The notes beneath the pieces were generated by a model. It did not search any database, was not told the origin of the DNA, and worked only from the letters and a program-made list of their open reading frames with translations. Positions 45,692 through 57,044 of a DNA stretch of 64,000 nucleotides are shown here, one piece after another. Origin of the DNA: Rhytidiadelphus loreus (lineage: Eukaryota; Streptophyta; Bryopsida; Hypnales; Hylocomiaceae). A program made the position numbers and the translations under genes. Every line of letters starts with the position of its first letter. Within the stretch, counting starts at the first letter, position 1. The stretch is from positions 68,925,348-68,989,347 of the forward strand of contig OX344764.1 of the NCBI GenBank assembly GCA_947034895.1. Direction: 5' to 3'.

Positions 45692-46354
45692 ATGAGCAAC
45701 GAATTGCCTGTCCCCGAGGGCCCCCTTCCACAGGGCTCCCCCGTCCCTCCTCCTTTCTACTGGCCCTTGGACCCCACGCTCTTCGACCAACGTCGCGTCG
45801 CTCGGGAGAAGCTTCGCAGGTACAACAGCACGGGGTTCTCAACCCTTCCCACTGAAGACCTAGAGTTGCAGCGCACGCAGATTCTCACAGAGCTTTTCGG
45901 CAAAATCAACCCTGCGAAGCCGCCCTTCATCGAGCCTCCGTTCCAGTGCGACTACGGCTTCAATATCGAAGTGGGGGATGACTGCTACATGAATTTCGGC
46001 TGCTGCATTCTGGACTGCTCCAAAGTGACGATCGGCAACAACGTTTTGTTTGGCCCCAATGTGCAGATCTACTGTCCAGGGCATCCGTTGGATCCCGTGT
46101 TGAGGAATGGGGTAAATGGGCCGGAGTTCACGTTGCCGGTGAAAGTGGGGAACGATGTTTGGATTGGTGGGGGTGCAATTTTGTTGCCAGGAGTGACGGT
46201 GGGCGATGGATCGGTGGTGGGAGCGGGCGCGGTGGTGACGAAGGATGTGGAGCCGCTGGTGGTCGTGGTGGGGAATCCTGCGAAAGTGGTGAAGCGGATT
46301 CAGAAAGGGGACTGGGGGAGGCCCAAGGCTCACGGCAACAACATCAAAAACTGA
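45692..46354 (+). CDS. Maltose/galactoside O-acetyltransferase-like protein, copy 2, 220 aa
   Basis: A paralogue of the protein at 41150-41839. Over the first roughly 212 residues there are eleven substitutions and a one-residue gap; the C-terminal tails differ completely, ending after the shared GDWGRPK. The catalytic His131, all hexapeptide turns and the VVGNPAKVVKRI ending are unchanged, so both copies look functional. Most changes lie in the N-terminal 90 residues (for example V31F, N35R, A36V, A55E) and near the presumed substrate region (F144P, G147T). The leader splice sites and start context are the same as in copy 1. Tandem duplication with flanking DNA is the simplest origin. Confidence 0.85.
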   Translation: MSNELPVPEGPLPQGSPVPPPFYWPLDPTLFDQRRVAREKLRRYNSTGFSTLPTEDLELQRTQILTELFGKINPAKPPFIEPPFQCDYGFNIEVGDDCYMNFGCCILDCSKVTIGNNVLFGPNVQIYCPGHPLDPVLRNGVNGPEFTLPVKVGNDVWIGGGAILLPGVTVGDGSVVGAGAVVTKDVEPLVVVVGNPAKVVKRIQKGDWGRPKAHGNNIKN

Positions 46355-49300
46355 TGGCGAAGACAAAAGCCTATTGCAAACAACAGGGAGCCTTGCGCTT
46401 TGTTCTGGAATCAGAAGGAGGACGTCAGAGAGACTTGTGTTTTGGCAATAAGAGCGACGACACCAGGGAGACCTGCGTTTTGTAGTAAGATCGATGTGAT
46501 TCTCAAATCAGACTTCAGTACTCTAGAGCGAGGGTGCCCCAACGAGACTTTGTGCTCTGTGGAACATCATATTGTTGTGTAGGTGCAGTCCTTTATTGTG
46601 CATATTGTGACCTTTTTGGCTCGTATAAGTTCCATCTCTCTCCTTGCCATTCATTTGCTTCTTCCACCATTTTCTCCACTATTTTCTTATAGCGCTACAT
46701 TCGTAAGTCCGTTCCAGAGTTTCTTCCGAGTTTGTTTCATTGGGAGGGCTTTCCAAGTGGTTTAAGAATGTTCGTATGAAGGAGGTGATTTGGGCAACGT
46801 AATTTCACGTTTTCTAGGAGAGGGCCTAGTACTTTCAGAGAAGAATTTGGGGCTGGAATTTGAGTGCCTCAGAATTTGAAGTCGAGCACGCTCATGTGAG
46901 TTTTCTGATGAGAATTTCGTGGGTTAGAATTGTGCTGTCGGAGTCAAAGTTTAGAGGAGCAGAATCTCGCAGTTGCAGTCGAGGACTCCGACACGCCCTG
47001 GTTGTTGCCCATTTTCATTGTTTATTTTTCTGTTGATGAATGGAATTTTGTTGCCGTTGGAAAATTATATGTGGATTCTCGCTGGAGGGTAATGACACAT
47101 TTGTAGTAGGAATTGACTTCTGACTTCAGGAGCGTGCTCTAAAACTCTAATGATGGCAAGGACTTTGCGGAAAGGAGAATGCTTGTGCCCAATTCGGTAA
47201 CAAGCTTGCAAATAATGTATTCCAATGTAGAAAACGTGAGATCTGGCATCTGCTGTTCATAAAACTCAACAAGGGGCTAGTGTTTTGCAGAAAGAAGAAT
47301 TGCATTGAGCCTAATTTGGTAACAAACGTATAAATTGTGAAAGTAAGAATCACAAGCCTCAACACTTGTTAGGAATACATTGGGTACTAGAGTAAACTTG
47401 CTATTCACCACACACATCCAATAACCACACAACAATAGTTGCCAATTACCACACGCCAACCGCGCACCAACCGCACGATGCAACTATCAATTCACTTGGG
47501 ATGGAAGCATAATTTTGTATCACCATCCAATGACCGCACACTGTGCGGTCAAGGGGTGCAAGAAATTTTTAATTAGTTTTCAACTTCATCACCTTTTAAT
47601 TGCAATAAAATTTGTACAAAGAAATCTTTTTGCATTTTGTTTGTTGAAGGTGAATCTAATCATGACATTTAATAATCACACCAAATTTCAAAACATATAA
47701 ATCTCTATATTTATGTGGAAAAGGGTTTGAATTTTGTCCGTGTGGTGATTGGCAAGTTTACTATAGTGCCTAGTGGTGGTATTGGATTCCTAGCCAAATT
47801 TGTTTACTGTAATTACCATAATTAGTTTTCTTGAGAACTTGTGCACCTATCATAAAAGTGATCATTGTAACTACTATTTGCAAAGATTGCAGGTTCAATT
47901 TAGTGGCTAATTTTTTTGAACTTTTGACAAATAACAATGAATACTTGCAAAACAAAGTACTCATCAACAAAAAAAAAATTCCCTTATTTACTTTCATCAT
48001 ATAAAATCCTTTAAGAAGGTCAAAGACAACCTCATTTGATGCATCTCAAGGTAATCTATCCTAAAATCAACACTTTCTTTGACCCTGTGGAATTGAGCCA
48101 AAAAACAATAGATCTACACATAACCAATAGGAGAGAATGACAACACAAGTTATTTCCTAAATTTCAATAATCTAATAATATTCCACATAAATAGATTATA
48201 GCTAGGGAACATAATGGTGACTATAGACTAGCTTTTGATTGATTGAACATCCTATACACACTCCTATTTATTGAATCAAAGAACTCTTCACCTCTATGGA
48301 TTACTCTTGACAACTTATAATAGTTTTGGAGATTATGTACTATCTTTGTTGTGGTATAAGGTAAACTAGCCCATTGTGATCAAAATAAGGACTTTGACAT
48401 CAAGTGGTTACTTAAAGTTTTCAATTTGTTTCCCAAAGTAGTACAAATGTGAGAAACAATGAGAGCAATTGAAATTATGTTTTTTTGACAAAGTATGAAT
48501 TTGTTATGAATGTTTGAAGTATTCAATGCATTTTTGCCCATAAGAGTCTGTAGACTACCTTAAAACCAACAAAATCTAAATCCATCATGCTCATTTGGCT
48601 TTCCTAATGCAGTCAAAGTCTTTTGTAACATGAAAGGCCTAAAAAGTCAATTCTCATTGAAAAATTGAAAGTTCCTAATGAAGTCATTAACTACTTCATT
48701 ACTGTCAAGTAAGACATGCATTGAAGCCAAAATCTGAAAAAATTGAAAAAAACATAATAGGGTCATTTGGTAGGTGACCACTATGGGTCATTTGACCACA
48801 ATGGGTTGATTTACCTTATATTGGTAATGCATTTTTTATGTTTGTTCCTTTGACTAGACATCCTTGAAAGTTTGTAACAATTTTGGAGACTATCATGTGC
48901 TTCTCTTGTGCTAAATAAGGTAAAACACCTAAAAGTGACACTTTTTCTAATCCTACTACCTCAAAGGGCTATCATGTGCTTCTCTTATGCTAAATAAGGT
49001 AAGAAAATCTAAAAGAAACACTTTTTCTAGTCCTACTACCTCAAATGGCAAATGACCAAAAAAATTTGATAAGGCTATTGGCAAACTCAAGAGAGATGTA
49101 ACCCAAATGATTTTGTAATTTTCCAAGGCTCTAGTAATATTTTATAGATTTTCAAAGTTGAAAACATAGGATAGCATGTACTAAATACTAAACTCACCTT
49201 GAATGAACACCTTTGCACCACAAAATGTCCCAATTTTCATTGATTGCTTCAAAAAAATCCTCACCCTTCATTGGTTGTTTCTCAAAAATTGTGTTGATTT

Positions 49301-49705
49301 TGAGTCATGGAAATGCATATTTAAGACCATTTTTTAGGTGTTGGAGAACGGAACGTGTTGCAATTAGGTGCTTATACGTTAGAGTTGTTGCATTTCGGAT
49401 GGTGTCTCTTTTTAGGTCTACTAACCTGCAATAGAAATCGTGGTGCAACAGCAATCGCAGTCAAGGCGTAGCATTAGCTTGCGCAATCCTCTTCAATGTC
49501 AAACCCTAAAATGACATACGGTACATCATACACCAGGAAATGTAGTAAGTAAATCCTGCCAACAGTCTTGACCCAATTTGTTTCAAAGAAGATTAGTGCT
49601 CTCCATGCCCTAATTGTTTGCCCACCCCATTCCTAGCCTTCATTTGTTGGATCCAGAACTTGCAGTATAAGTCCACGACTGGACTCAAATCTTCAGGGCT
49701 TCAAA
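46355..49705. other. Spacer between acetyltransferase copy 2 and citrate synthase
   Basis: The first 250 bp are a probable 3' flank with short internal repeats (GGGAGCCTTGCGCTTTG, GGGAGACCTGCGTTTTG). About 47155-47225 recurs, diverged, at 47275-47340. The middle is A+T-rich with no gene. The last few hundred bases before 49706 probably hold the promoter and leader of the citrate synthase gene. Confidence 0.4.
48890..49047. repeat. Tandem duplication, two units of 79 bp
   Basis: Units start at 48890 and 48969 with CTATCATGTGCTTCTCTTRT and continue in register through CACTTTTTCTARTCCTACTA with few changes. Confidence 0.85.
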
Positions 49706-52700
49706 ATGATGCAGGTACTCATAGTCAGTGAGCTCTAACACTTGTTCAAAAGAATAAAAAATGCATAAATTAGGTCAACTTAGGGTTGGTTTCAATTTGG
49801 TTGCAATTGAGTATAAGTGCACCTGAGAATTTTACTCGTAATAAGAAATGGGAGATTTTGAGCTTGCAGAGCGTACAGAGAATCCTTTTGCAGAAAACAG
49901 GGGGCACTCAAAGTATTCGACGAAGGGTTCGCTGGATGAGTCAAAGCAAAGGAGGGGTATGAGTTGATCTCTACTTTTGAAATTGTAGCTTACCTTCAAG
50001 AAAAGCTACAAGTTTTTTGAGCATTTTAACCTAATATGTAGGGGTGTGCTTTCATTGGGAGAAATCACCATAGAAAATGTGGAGAAACGAGTTTGGGTAC
50101 AAGACCCCAAACTCTCTTTGAGATCAAATTTTTATCACTCAATGTATGTATTTCTTATGCAATCATTCAAAGTGGGAAGTATGTAGACCAGTGGCCAGAA
50201 ATTCAGCCAATTCGAGTTGCTAATCGAAGGCCGACAAAGTGTATTGCTGAATAAATGAGTTGCTGTAGTAGGTTACAGGGGTTATTACGGGATCAGGTCC
50301 TTCTCTCTAATGTCATGGTTTTTCTCTGTTGAGTATGCTTGATCTTTCTGTTGCCACGCAGGATATGAAGTCCAAATTAGCTGAATTAATTCCAAAAGAG
50401 CAGGTATCTTTCGAATTCCTATTGTACATTGATCACTACGTACATGCAATAAACTTGACAATTTCAGTTGTTTCCAACTATAGAGCCTGTGATATGATTA
50501 CTAGTAGAGTCATAACGAGCTTGTTGCACTATGTCCACGGTATATTGGAGGTTATATGACTTTTTTTATAAAAATTTAGTTTCTCCCCTTCCACAGGAAC
50601 GTCTGAAGAAGATAAAGAAAGATTATGGCAAGATCTCTCTTGGTGACACCACAGTGGACATGGTAGGAAACCCCAAGTTCCTTGATTATATATTCATGTG
50701 TTTCAATGCTGTGCCAAATATGCTGTAGTTTAGTTGTAGGTCGGGTTTTTAACTGCACCCCTAAACTCTGCTGGGATGTAGTGTATTGGTGGAATGCGTG
50801 GCATCAAAGGCATGCTCTGGGAGACTTCTTTGCTCGACGCTGACGAGGTTAGGAAGAATCCTTCTTAACCCTTAAACATCATGCATTTTTTCATCCTTTT
50901 ATAGAAGTCTCTTTTTGGACATAATAGTTCATATCAAAATGACGGCCAAAAAACGAAAGTTCTTCTCAAATGACTAGATTATTGGCTTTTTTCTGTGATT
51001 CAAAGTGGGCCATGGAAAAACTGATATTCAAACTTGTTATTGGTTCTTTAGGTTTTTGCATGATGAATGAATCCAAAATTAGAGAACCTGTCTTAGTTGA
51101 AACTGTTCAAACTAATGTTCAAACTGATGCAGGGAATTCGGTTTAGGGGGTTGTCAATTCCCGAATGTCAGAAAAAGTTGCCGGGGGCAATTAAAGGAGG
51201 CGAGCCTTTGCCTGAGGGCTTGTTGTGGCTTTTGGTCACCGGCGAGGTCAGTTATCAAGAGTTGGTTTACATTAAGCTTGAAAGACTTGATCACACAGGG
51301 ACTTTCTTCTTCAAATATTTATTCATTTTTGACCTTAACACGATGTTATTCACTGGTGATATAAATTTGACTGTCTCAACTTCCTCCTCACAACATGATC
51401 TACGTAAATACCCTTTTAGGGATTGAAATCTCCGTCCTTTAGGGATTAAAGAGTGGAAATCTGATATCAATTAGCAAAGTCAAGCTTTCATTATTCTGGG
51501 AGCTCATGGTTGGGTTCCGGTGAAGTGAAGGTCCCTACAAAGGAGCAAGTAGCAGGAGTAACTAGGGATTTCCAGAAGCGATCCAAGGTGCCAGGTACGC
51601 TAATGAATGTAAGCTTTCTCAAGCAGTTGAAACTTGGGGTTGAAGCCAGCTCACAAGCACAGGAGTATTAATTTCTTCTCGATTTTAATAAGTGGATCTT
51701 GTGTGCATGTAACAGGATTTGTTTTTGACATCTTGAATAAGTTTCCAACATCTGCACACCCCATGACCCAACTTTCTGCAGGCATCATGGCTCTCCAGGT
51801 GCCAAGTCTCTACTGCTTACGTAGACGTATAATCGCTTGAATGAGTCGTACTTTTACAGAGTTTTCTAAGAATACCAATAAAGAATGTTTTTCTATGGGA
51901 TAATGCAGACTCAGAGCGAATTTGCGAAGGCCTACGAAAGTGGACTTCATAAAAGCAAGTAAGCAAATGTCACTTATGAAAAAAAATTCAGTGTAAGTTA
52001 GTCCAGTGGAGGGGGGAAACACTTCTTATACCTTGGTAGATGGTGAAGGCAAAGAAACCAAATTGGTTTCGTAGCAGTTTGAGCAGGTCTTACGGGGACT
52101 TTCTTTTGTCAGATTTTACTTATTTTCTGACCAACCCATGCAATGTTATTCACTGATTTTGATGATAGAATATATTTGGCCCCATCCGAAACATGTTTTT
52201 CGTATTATCGTCAAATGATTTGATCCTTTTCAAACCATGAATCCTTGGTCCTGAAGAGGGTAACTTGACTTCCACCGCTCCAACCGTGATCTCCATTTTG
52301 TAGGTATTGGCAGCCTGTATACGAGGATTCCATGAACCTGATGGCCCAGTTGCCAGAGGTTGCGGCATTCATTTATCGCAGGTTTTTGTGAAAATTTGCA
52401 GTTATGGTAATATTATTGTACTTTTACCTATAGAACACTTAATATAAGGGCTTGCTGTGTTGCAAAGTGAATTATTGCACCTGCCAATATCCTGCATATA
52501 CAAAATAAATGCATATAAAGTCACATTCTGATTTGCAGGGTGTATAAAGGTGGGAAGACAATACCGCCAGATCCGAATCTGGATTATGCAGCCAATTATG
52601 CCCACATGATGGGTTACACAGACAAGAAATTTCATGAGCTTATGAGACTCTACATCACCATTCACAGGTCTCATCTTGATAAAAAATGATAGAGTGTTTA

Positions 52701-55700
52701 CATTCATCATGGTTGCCTTAATTCAGTAGAGATAGGATGGCTTTATTTATTAGACTGGTTAGTGCAGTTGATGTTGTGCTAGATATCTGATGTCTTATTA
52801 TCGACAGATGTCAGACAGGTTGGACATCCCTACGTAAATATTGTGAACTATTCTTGGATATTCTAGGATATGCTTGTGTGATAGACAACATGGTGATGCA
52901 TTGTCCATAAATTTATAGTTGATTTTCTGAATTATCGTGGGTGGAGCCCTGCACTTTTGATTCTTTGTTTAATGACGGAGTCGCATGTTGTTTGCACTAT
53001 AGTGATCACGAGGGCGGCAATGTGAGTGCACACACGGTCCATCTGGTAATCAGCAAAATCAGATCTCCCTCTAATTCCCTTGTTCTGGATATTTGTCACT
53101 AACGCTAATAGTAGGGGTCATTAGAGCAACTACAACTGCAAACCTGAAAATATTTGAACTTCAATTTTCATAACACAGGCTGATGCAAGCTGAATTCGAA
53201 GAGGTCATGAATTGTTTAACCCTCACTAATTGTTTTTACCAGGTGGGAAGTGCACTCTCCGATCCTTATCTGTCGGTTGCAGCTGGAATGAATGGACTCG
53301 CTGGCCCCCTTCACGGACTTGCAAACCAGGTCATAACCATAAACTGTCCATGTTTCTCTCAGATACAGCTCTCAACTTTTTTTTCACCCTTTGAAAGATC
53401 AGTAGTCTTCAATTAAAAGTGCACAAGAAAAAGAAGAAAAACATTAATCAGGGTCCCAGACAAGCCAGGGGAGGTTACAGAAGACATGGTGCTTTTTCAC
53501 ACAAGACACGTTTGTTTGTGTGAAAAAGCACCATGTCCTGGGTGGCCGTGGTTAAATACCGCTTCTTCAGTCAACCTCAAGTTCTTACTTAGTACTGTTA
53601 CCATTATTGTTCTTGCTTTCATTCACCAAATTTCTACTTAAATGCGGGGGTCAAGGATGTGATAGCCGTCAGCAATTATATCTTGAGAACGTCATCACCG
53701 GCTGACACTATTGATAAAAAGTGAAACTTTACTCTGATTCATGTTTTGAACATGATTGATGTGCAAAAGTACAGGAGGTGTTGAGATGGATTCAAGGTGT
53801 TGTGAAAGAGGTCGGAGCTGATGTCACCGCCGAGCAACTCAAGGAGTTTGTGTGGAAGACCTTGAAGAGTGGCAAGGTGAGGCAATGTATAGTTGTGAGC
53901 GTGAACGAGGATGTTTAAGTACGTCTCACTATAAGCTCCAGATTTTCTCTTCAGCTGCATTGGATACATTGAAGAATCTTTATTACCATGAACAACTCCT
54001 GATAATGAGTCTATTTGTTTATTTCTCGTTGTACTAGTAGTTAGCTCGCAAACTTAGGGCAGCTTGATTGTGCACTTTCTATGGATCACTATCTTGGAAT
54101 TGAGGAAGTTATATATTGTTGATTATGGGGACAGGTGGTGCCAGGTTATGGGCATGCAGTATTGCGGAAAACTGACCCTCGGTATCAATGTCAGCGTGAA
54201 TTTGCCCTGAAGCATCTTCCAAATGACCCGTTGTTCAAAATGGTACGAACCTCACTCGGACTGCAGGTTTTTTTGGAATGTTTGGCAATTCCAATCTGCA
54301 TACTTTGAACATTGTGTCTAATGCCATAGTAGTGGGCTTCAGGACAAGACATTGGATCTGGTCTCTGAATTCTGATTTTCTGAATTTCAGCTACGTTTCA
54401 AGAGGGCCAATGCTAAGTTTTCACAAATTCTATGTTGAAGGGCAAAATTTTGAGCATCTTCTTGGATTTTGACGACTTTTCTCTGTTTCTTCCTCTGCCT
54501 ATGGCATGTGCCAAAACCCACTCCTGCATCCAGTCTTGACACCCACTACTGTACTACTTTCTCGGTCCTTCTGAAACCTGTACACCATTTTAGCATCGAC
54601 ACATAAACTCAAGAAAGAGGTGCATAGCTATCAATTATTTTAAGACTTCATGGCTACTTTATGGGCATCATGGTTGTGTATGCAGGTATCTAAGATATAC
54701 GAGGTCGTCCCACCAATACTCTTAGAAACTGGCAAGGTATGGAAGCCTGTTTTTTCACCTCAGCCTCATTCACTCAGCGTATTGTCTTCTGGATCTCCCA
54801 TTGAGGGTGGAAGGCAAGTGTCGGTCACATGGTGTATGTTTTTGTTCACTTCATTAAAATTACGTAAAAAGTGCGTAAAAGAGAATTTCCATTAAATTGG
54901 CAAATTTCAGTTAAAATGGCAAAGTTTGGTACAAATACACTGAACTCTAAAGTGCACCTCGGCCCTGGCTCAAAAAGAAGAAGAAACGGCCTGTGCATCT
55001 TATTTTTGGCAATCGGGAAACTTGCCAATTTAATTGAAATTGCCTTCTACCAAACTGCTCTGTTGACAGGTCAAGAATCCGTGGCCGAACGTGGATGCTC
55101 ACAGTGGAGTTCTGCTTCAATATTATGGAATGAAGGAGGAGAAGTAAGTAGCTCCTAACTAACTATTAACTGAACATCTTCTTTGAAAACAAATGGTACA
55201 TTGCAGTAACAAAGTACGTTGTACTGCCAAATGAAGAACATTATTTTCAATAAATTTAGATAGTTTCAAGAACTTTTAGACAACATCATAAAGAGAAATT
55301 TTCCCATGATTTCTAGGCACCAAGGTCTCCTTGAGGCAAACAGAGGCAGGCGTCTCCATTATTCATAGGAGGCCATACACTAGTAGAAACAAGAGCCGTG
55401 TAGACTAGGAAAATGATTCTCAAGAAGACTCACATGACAAACTTGACAATTGGTGGGGTCTTCTTGTAGTCATTTCCCTAACCTACGCATCCCTTGTGTC
55501 CACTTGTGACCACCATAACCGTAAGGAGACATCTCCATTAATGATGAGGAAGATTCTCTTATTGGTGTCTAAAAACTTGTGAAACAATGTAATTTTGTTG
55601 AAGACAAGCCTCGCAAACTGAACTTTGCTTACCTATTTTGATGAATCGATGCGCAGCTACTACACGGTTTTGTTTGGAGTTTCTCGAACTATGGGCGTTC

Positions 55701-55945
55701 TGTCACAAGTAAGTTTTGCATTCTCTGAGAAAACTTCATTTACAACCTCTTGTGACAAACGATTTCATATTCAAAGCTTATTCTAGGTTTGAGACTAGGT
55801 TTCACAGTGGGACACAAACATGCATCTCTGCAATGTGTGAAATCTGCAGCTCATATGGGATCGAGCATTAGGCCTGCCAATCGAGAGACCCAAGAGTTTG
55901 ACCTTTGGCTGGATTGAAAATTATTGCAAGAAGAAGGCAAAGTAG
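49706..55945 (+). CDS. Mitochondrial citrate synthase, 19 exons, 466 aa
   Basis: Condenses acetyl-CoA and oxaloacetate to citrate at the entry of the TCA cycle. Exons: 49706-49714, 49870-49956, 50362-50403, 50597-50662, 50782-50847, 51133-51246, 51531-51594, 51716-51798, 51909-51958, 52304-52381, 52539-52667, 53003-53045, 53243-53329, 53775-53876, 54135-54242, 54686-54736, 55070-55143, 55657-55708, 55850-55945. From exon 3 on, every segment matches plant mitochondrial citrate synthase ([44 protein letters not shown]). Catalytic residues are His301 (GPLHGLANQ), His347 (GYGHAVL) and Asp402 (NVDAHSG); the spacings of 46 and 55 equal those of the pig enzyme. Residues 1-32 ([10 protein letters not shown]...[11 protein letters not shown]) are basic and hydroxylated as a mitochondrial presequence should be. 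Exons 1 and 2 are the least certain: exon 1 codes only MMQ. The acceptor of exon 7 (GTGAAG) is weak. The end lacks a peroxisomal tripeptide. Confidence 0.95.
50030..50180. repeat. Intronic repeat shared with the membrane-protein gene
   Basis: This copy lies in the second intron of citrate synthase; its partner is 36900-37060. Matching blocks include GTGTGCTTTCATTGGGAG and GAGATCAAATTTTTATCAC. Confidence 0.6.
53483..53537. repeat. Perfect 22-bp-arm hairpin in citrate synthase intron 13
   Basis: The arm 53483-53504 (starts GACATGGTGCTTTTTCACAC) is the exact reverse complement of 53516-53537, with an 11-base loop. It lies between exons 13 and 14. The structure is transcribed in the sense direction with the gene and resembles a short hairpin precursor; a small inverted-repeat insertion is the alternative. 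Confidence 0.75.
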
Positions 55946-57044
55946 GATGGAAACATGAGTAGAAGCAACGAGGGATAGCAATTTGAAGGTATGGTTCGGA
56001 AAGGCATGGTTACAAGCCACCCCCCACTCCCACCCCCACCCCCAAGAAAAGATGCTGTTTGCCTCAGATGACAAAGAGATTGTGGAGGCAAAACGAACTT
56101 CATCAACGAAACAATTTACCATAACCTAACTAAGACTCCATTGAGTATCATATCTCCAAAGAAAAGTCATGTGAATGCTTGTAAGAAGTCACTCCATGTT
56201 TGAAGCACTCCACAAACACTCCACGATTCAAAATAAAAATCATTACAGCATCAATTCTTGACATATAACTCTAATGTTGGGCTCGATCAGAAAACAAATG
56301 AGAAATTTCATAGAACCGAGCACTACAATGTTTTTTCTATGTGCTGTACGATACACTATTTTTGTATTGCTATGAAACACAGGACACTGTGAATTAGTGT
56401 ACCTGTTGATGAATATCAATTATTAAGCTTTTGACTTGTGCCAGACATTCACTGAAAAGTTTCTTGATAGCGGTCCCAAGATACACAATTTCCCAAAAAT
56501 AAAATTTACAAATCCATGGTTTACCATTTTGGTGTTACATTATATCATGGAGCAGATTAGATAGATCAAACACCTCCTTGTTAACCAACTCCTACTTGCA
56601 AGTGTTCAAGAACCTTCAAATTAGCAATAACTTTTGTCAGAGTCTCCCAATTAACCACCACCTAAAATTCTTGAAAGCATCTGTGACTCTGCAAGCACCT
56701 TGGACACGATTCTAGAAAGAAATGAAGAACTGAGATATAAGATAACTCTCTAACATCTTCCACAATGCAACTACGCTAGAGAGGACGATATCTATTGCTC
56801 TAAAATGTTAGTGAAAAATGCAATGACAACATAAAATTGTAACTCTTATCAAATTCTAGAATTAATAAGAAAATCAAGAACCTAACATTTGAGAGGTTTC
56901 AACATGCACTCCAAATGGAGACATAATATTTTTTACAACTCTGAGAACTCACTCTTCGTTACTGCATACGGCAACCAAAAAAAGACTCAAAAATTTGATA
57001 TTCATTGAAAGGAGCATACATCACACTAAATGAGTGTCTAGAAA
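55946..57044. other. Spacer between convergent genes
   Basis: This 1.1-kb stretch holds the 3' flank of citrate synthase. A C-rich/A run (CCACCCCCACTCCCACCCCC-like) lies at about 56018-56045, and AATAAA occurs at about 56232. No coding segment is seen. Confidence 0.4.

Noticed and set aside
41150..46354. Bacterial contamination or misassembly as the source of the acetyltransferase genes
   Set aside because: Both copies share plant-type leader introns and splice sites, are flanked by the same repeat families as the rest of the window, and differ from each other at many positions.
45860..46366. Minus-strand open frame of 168 codons opposite acetyltransferase copy 2
   Set aside because: It is the antisense shadow of a G+C-rich coding region with strong codon bias.
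50867..51455. Possible TTAA-type element in introns of citrate synthase (TTAACCC at 50867, TTTAGGGATTAA at 51441)
   Set aside because: Exon 6 of citrate synthase (51133-51246) lies between the two motifs, so they cannot be ends of a single insertion.
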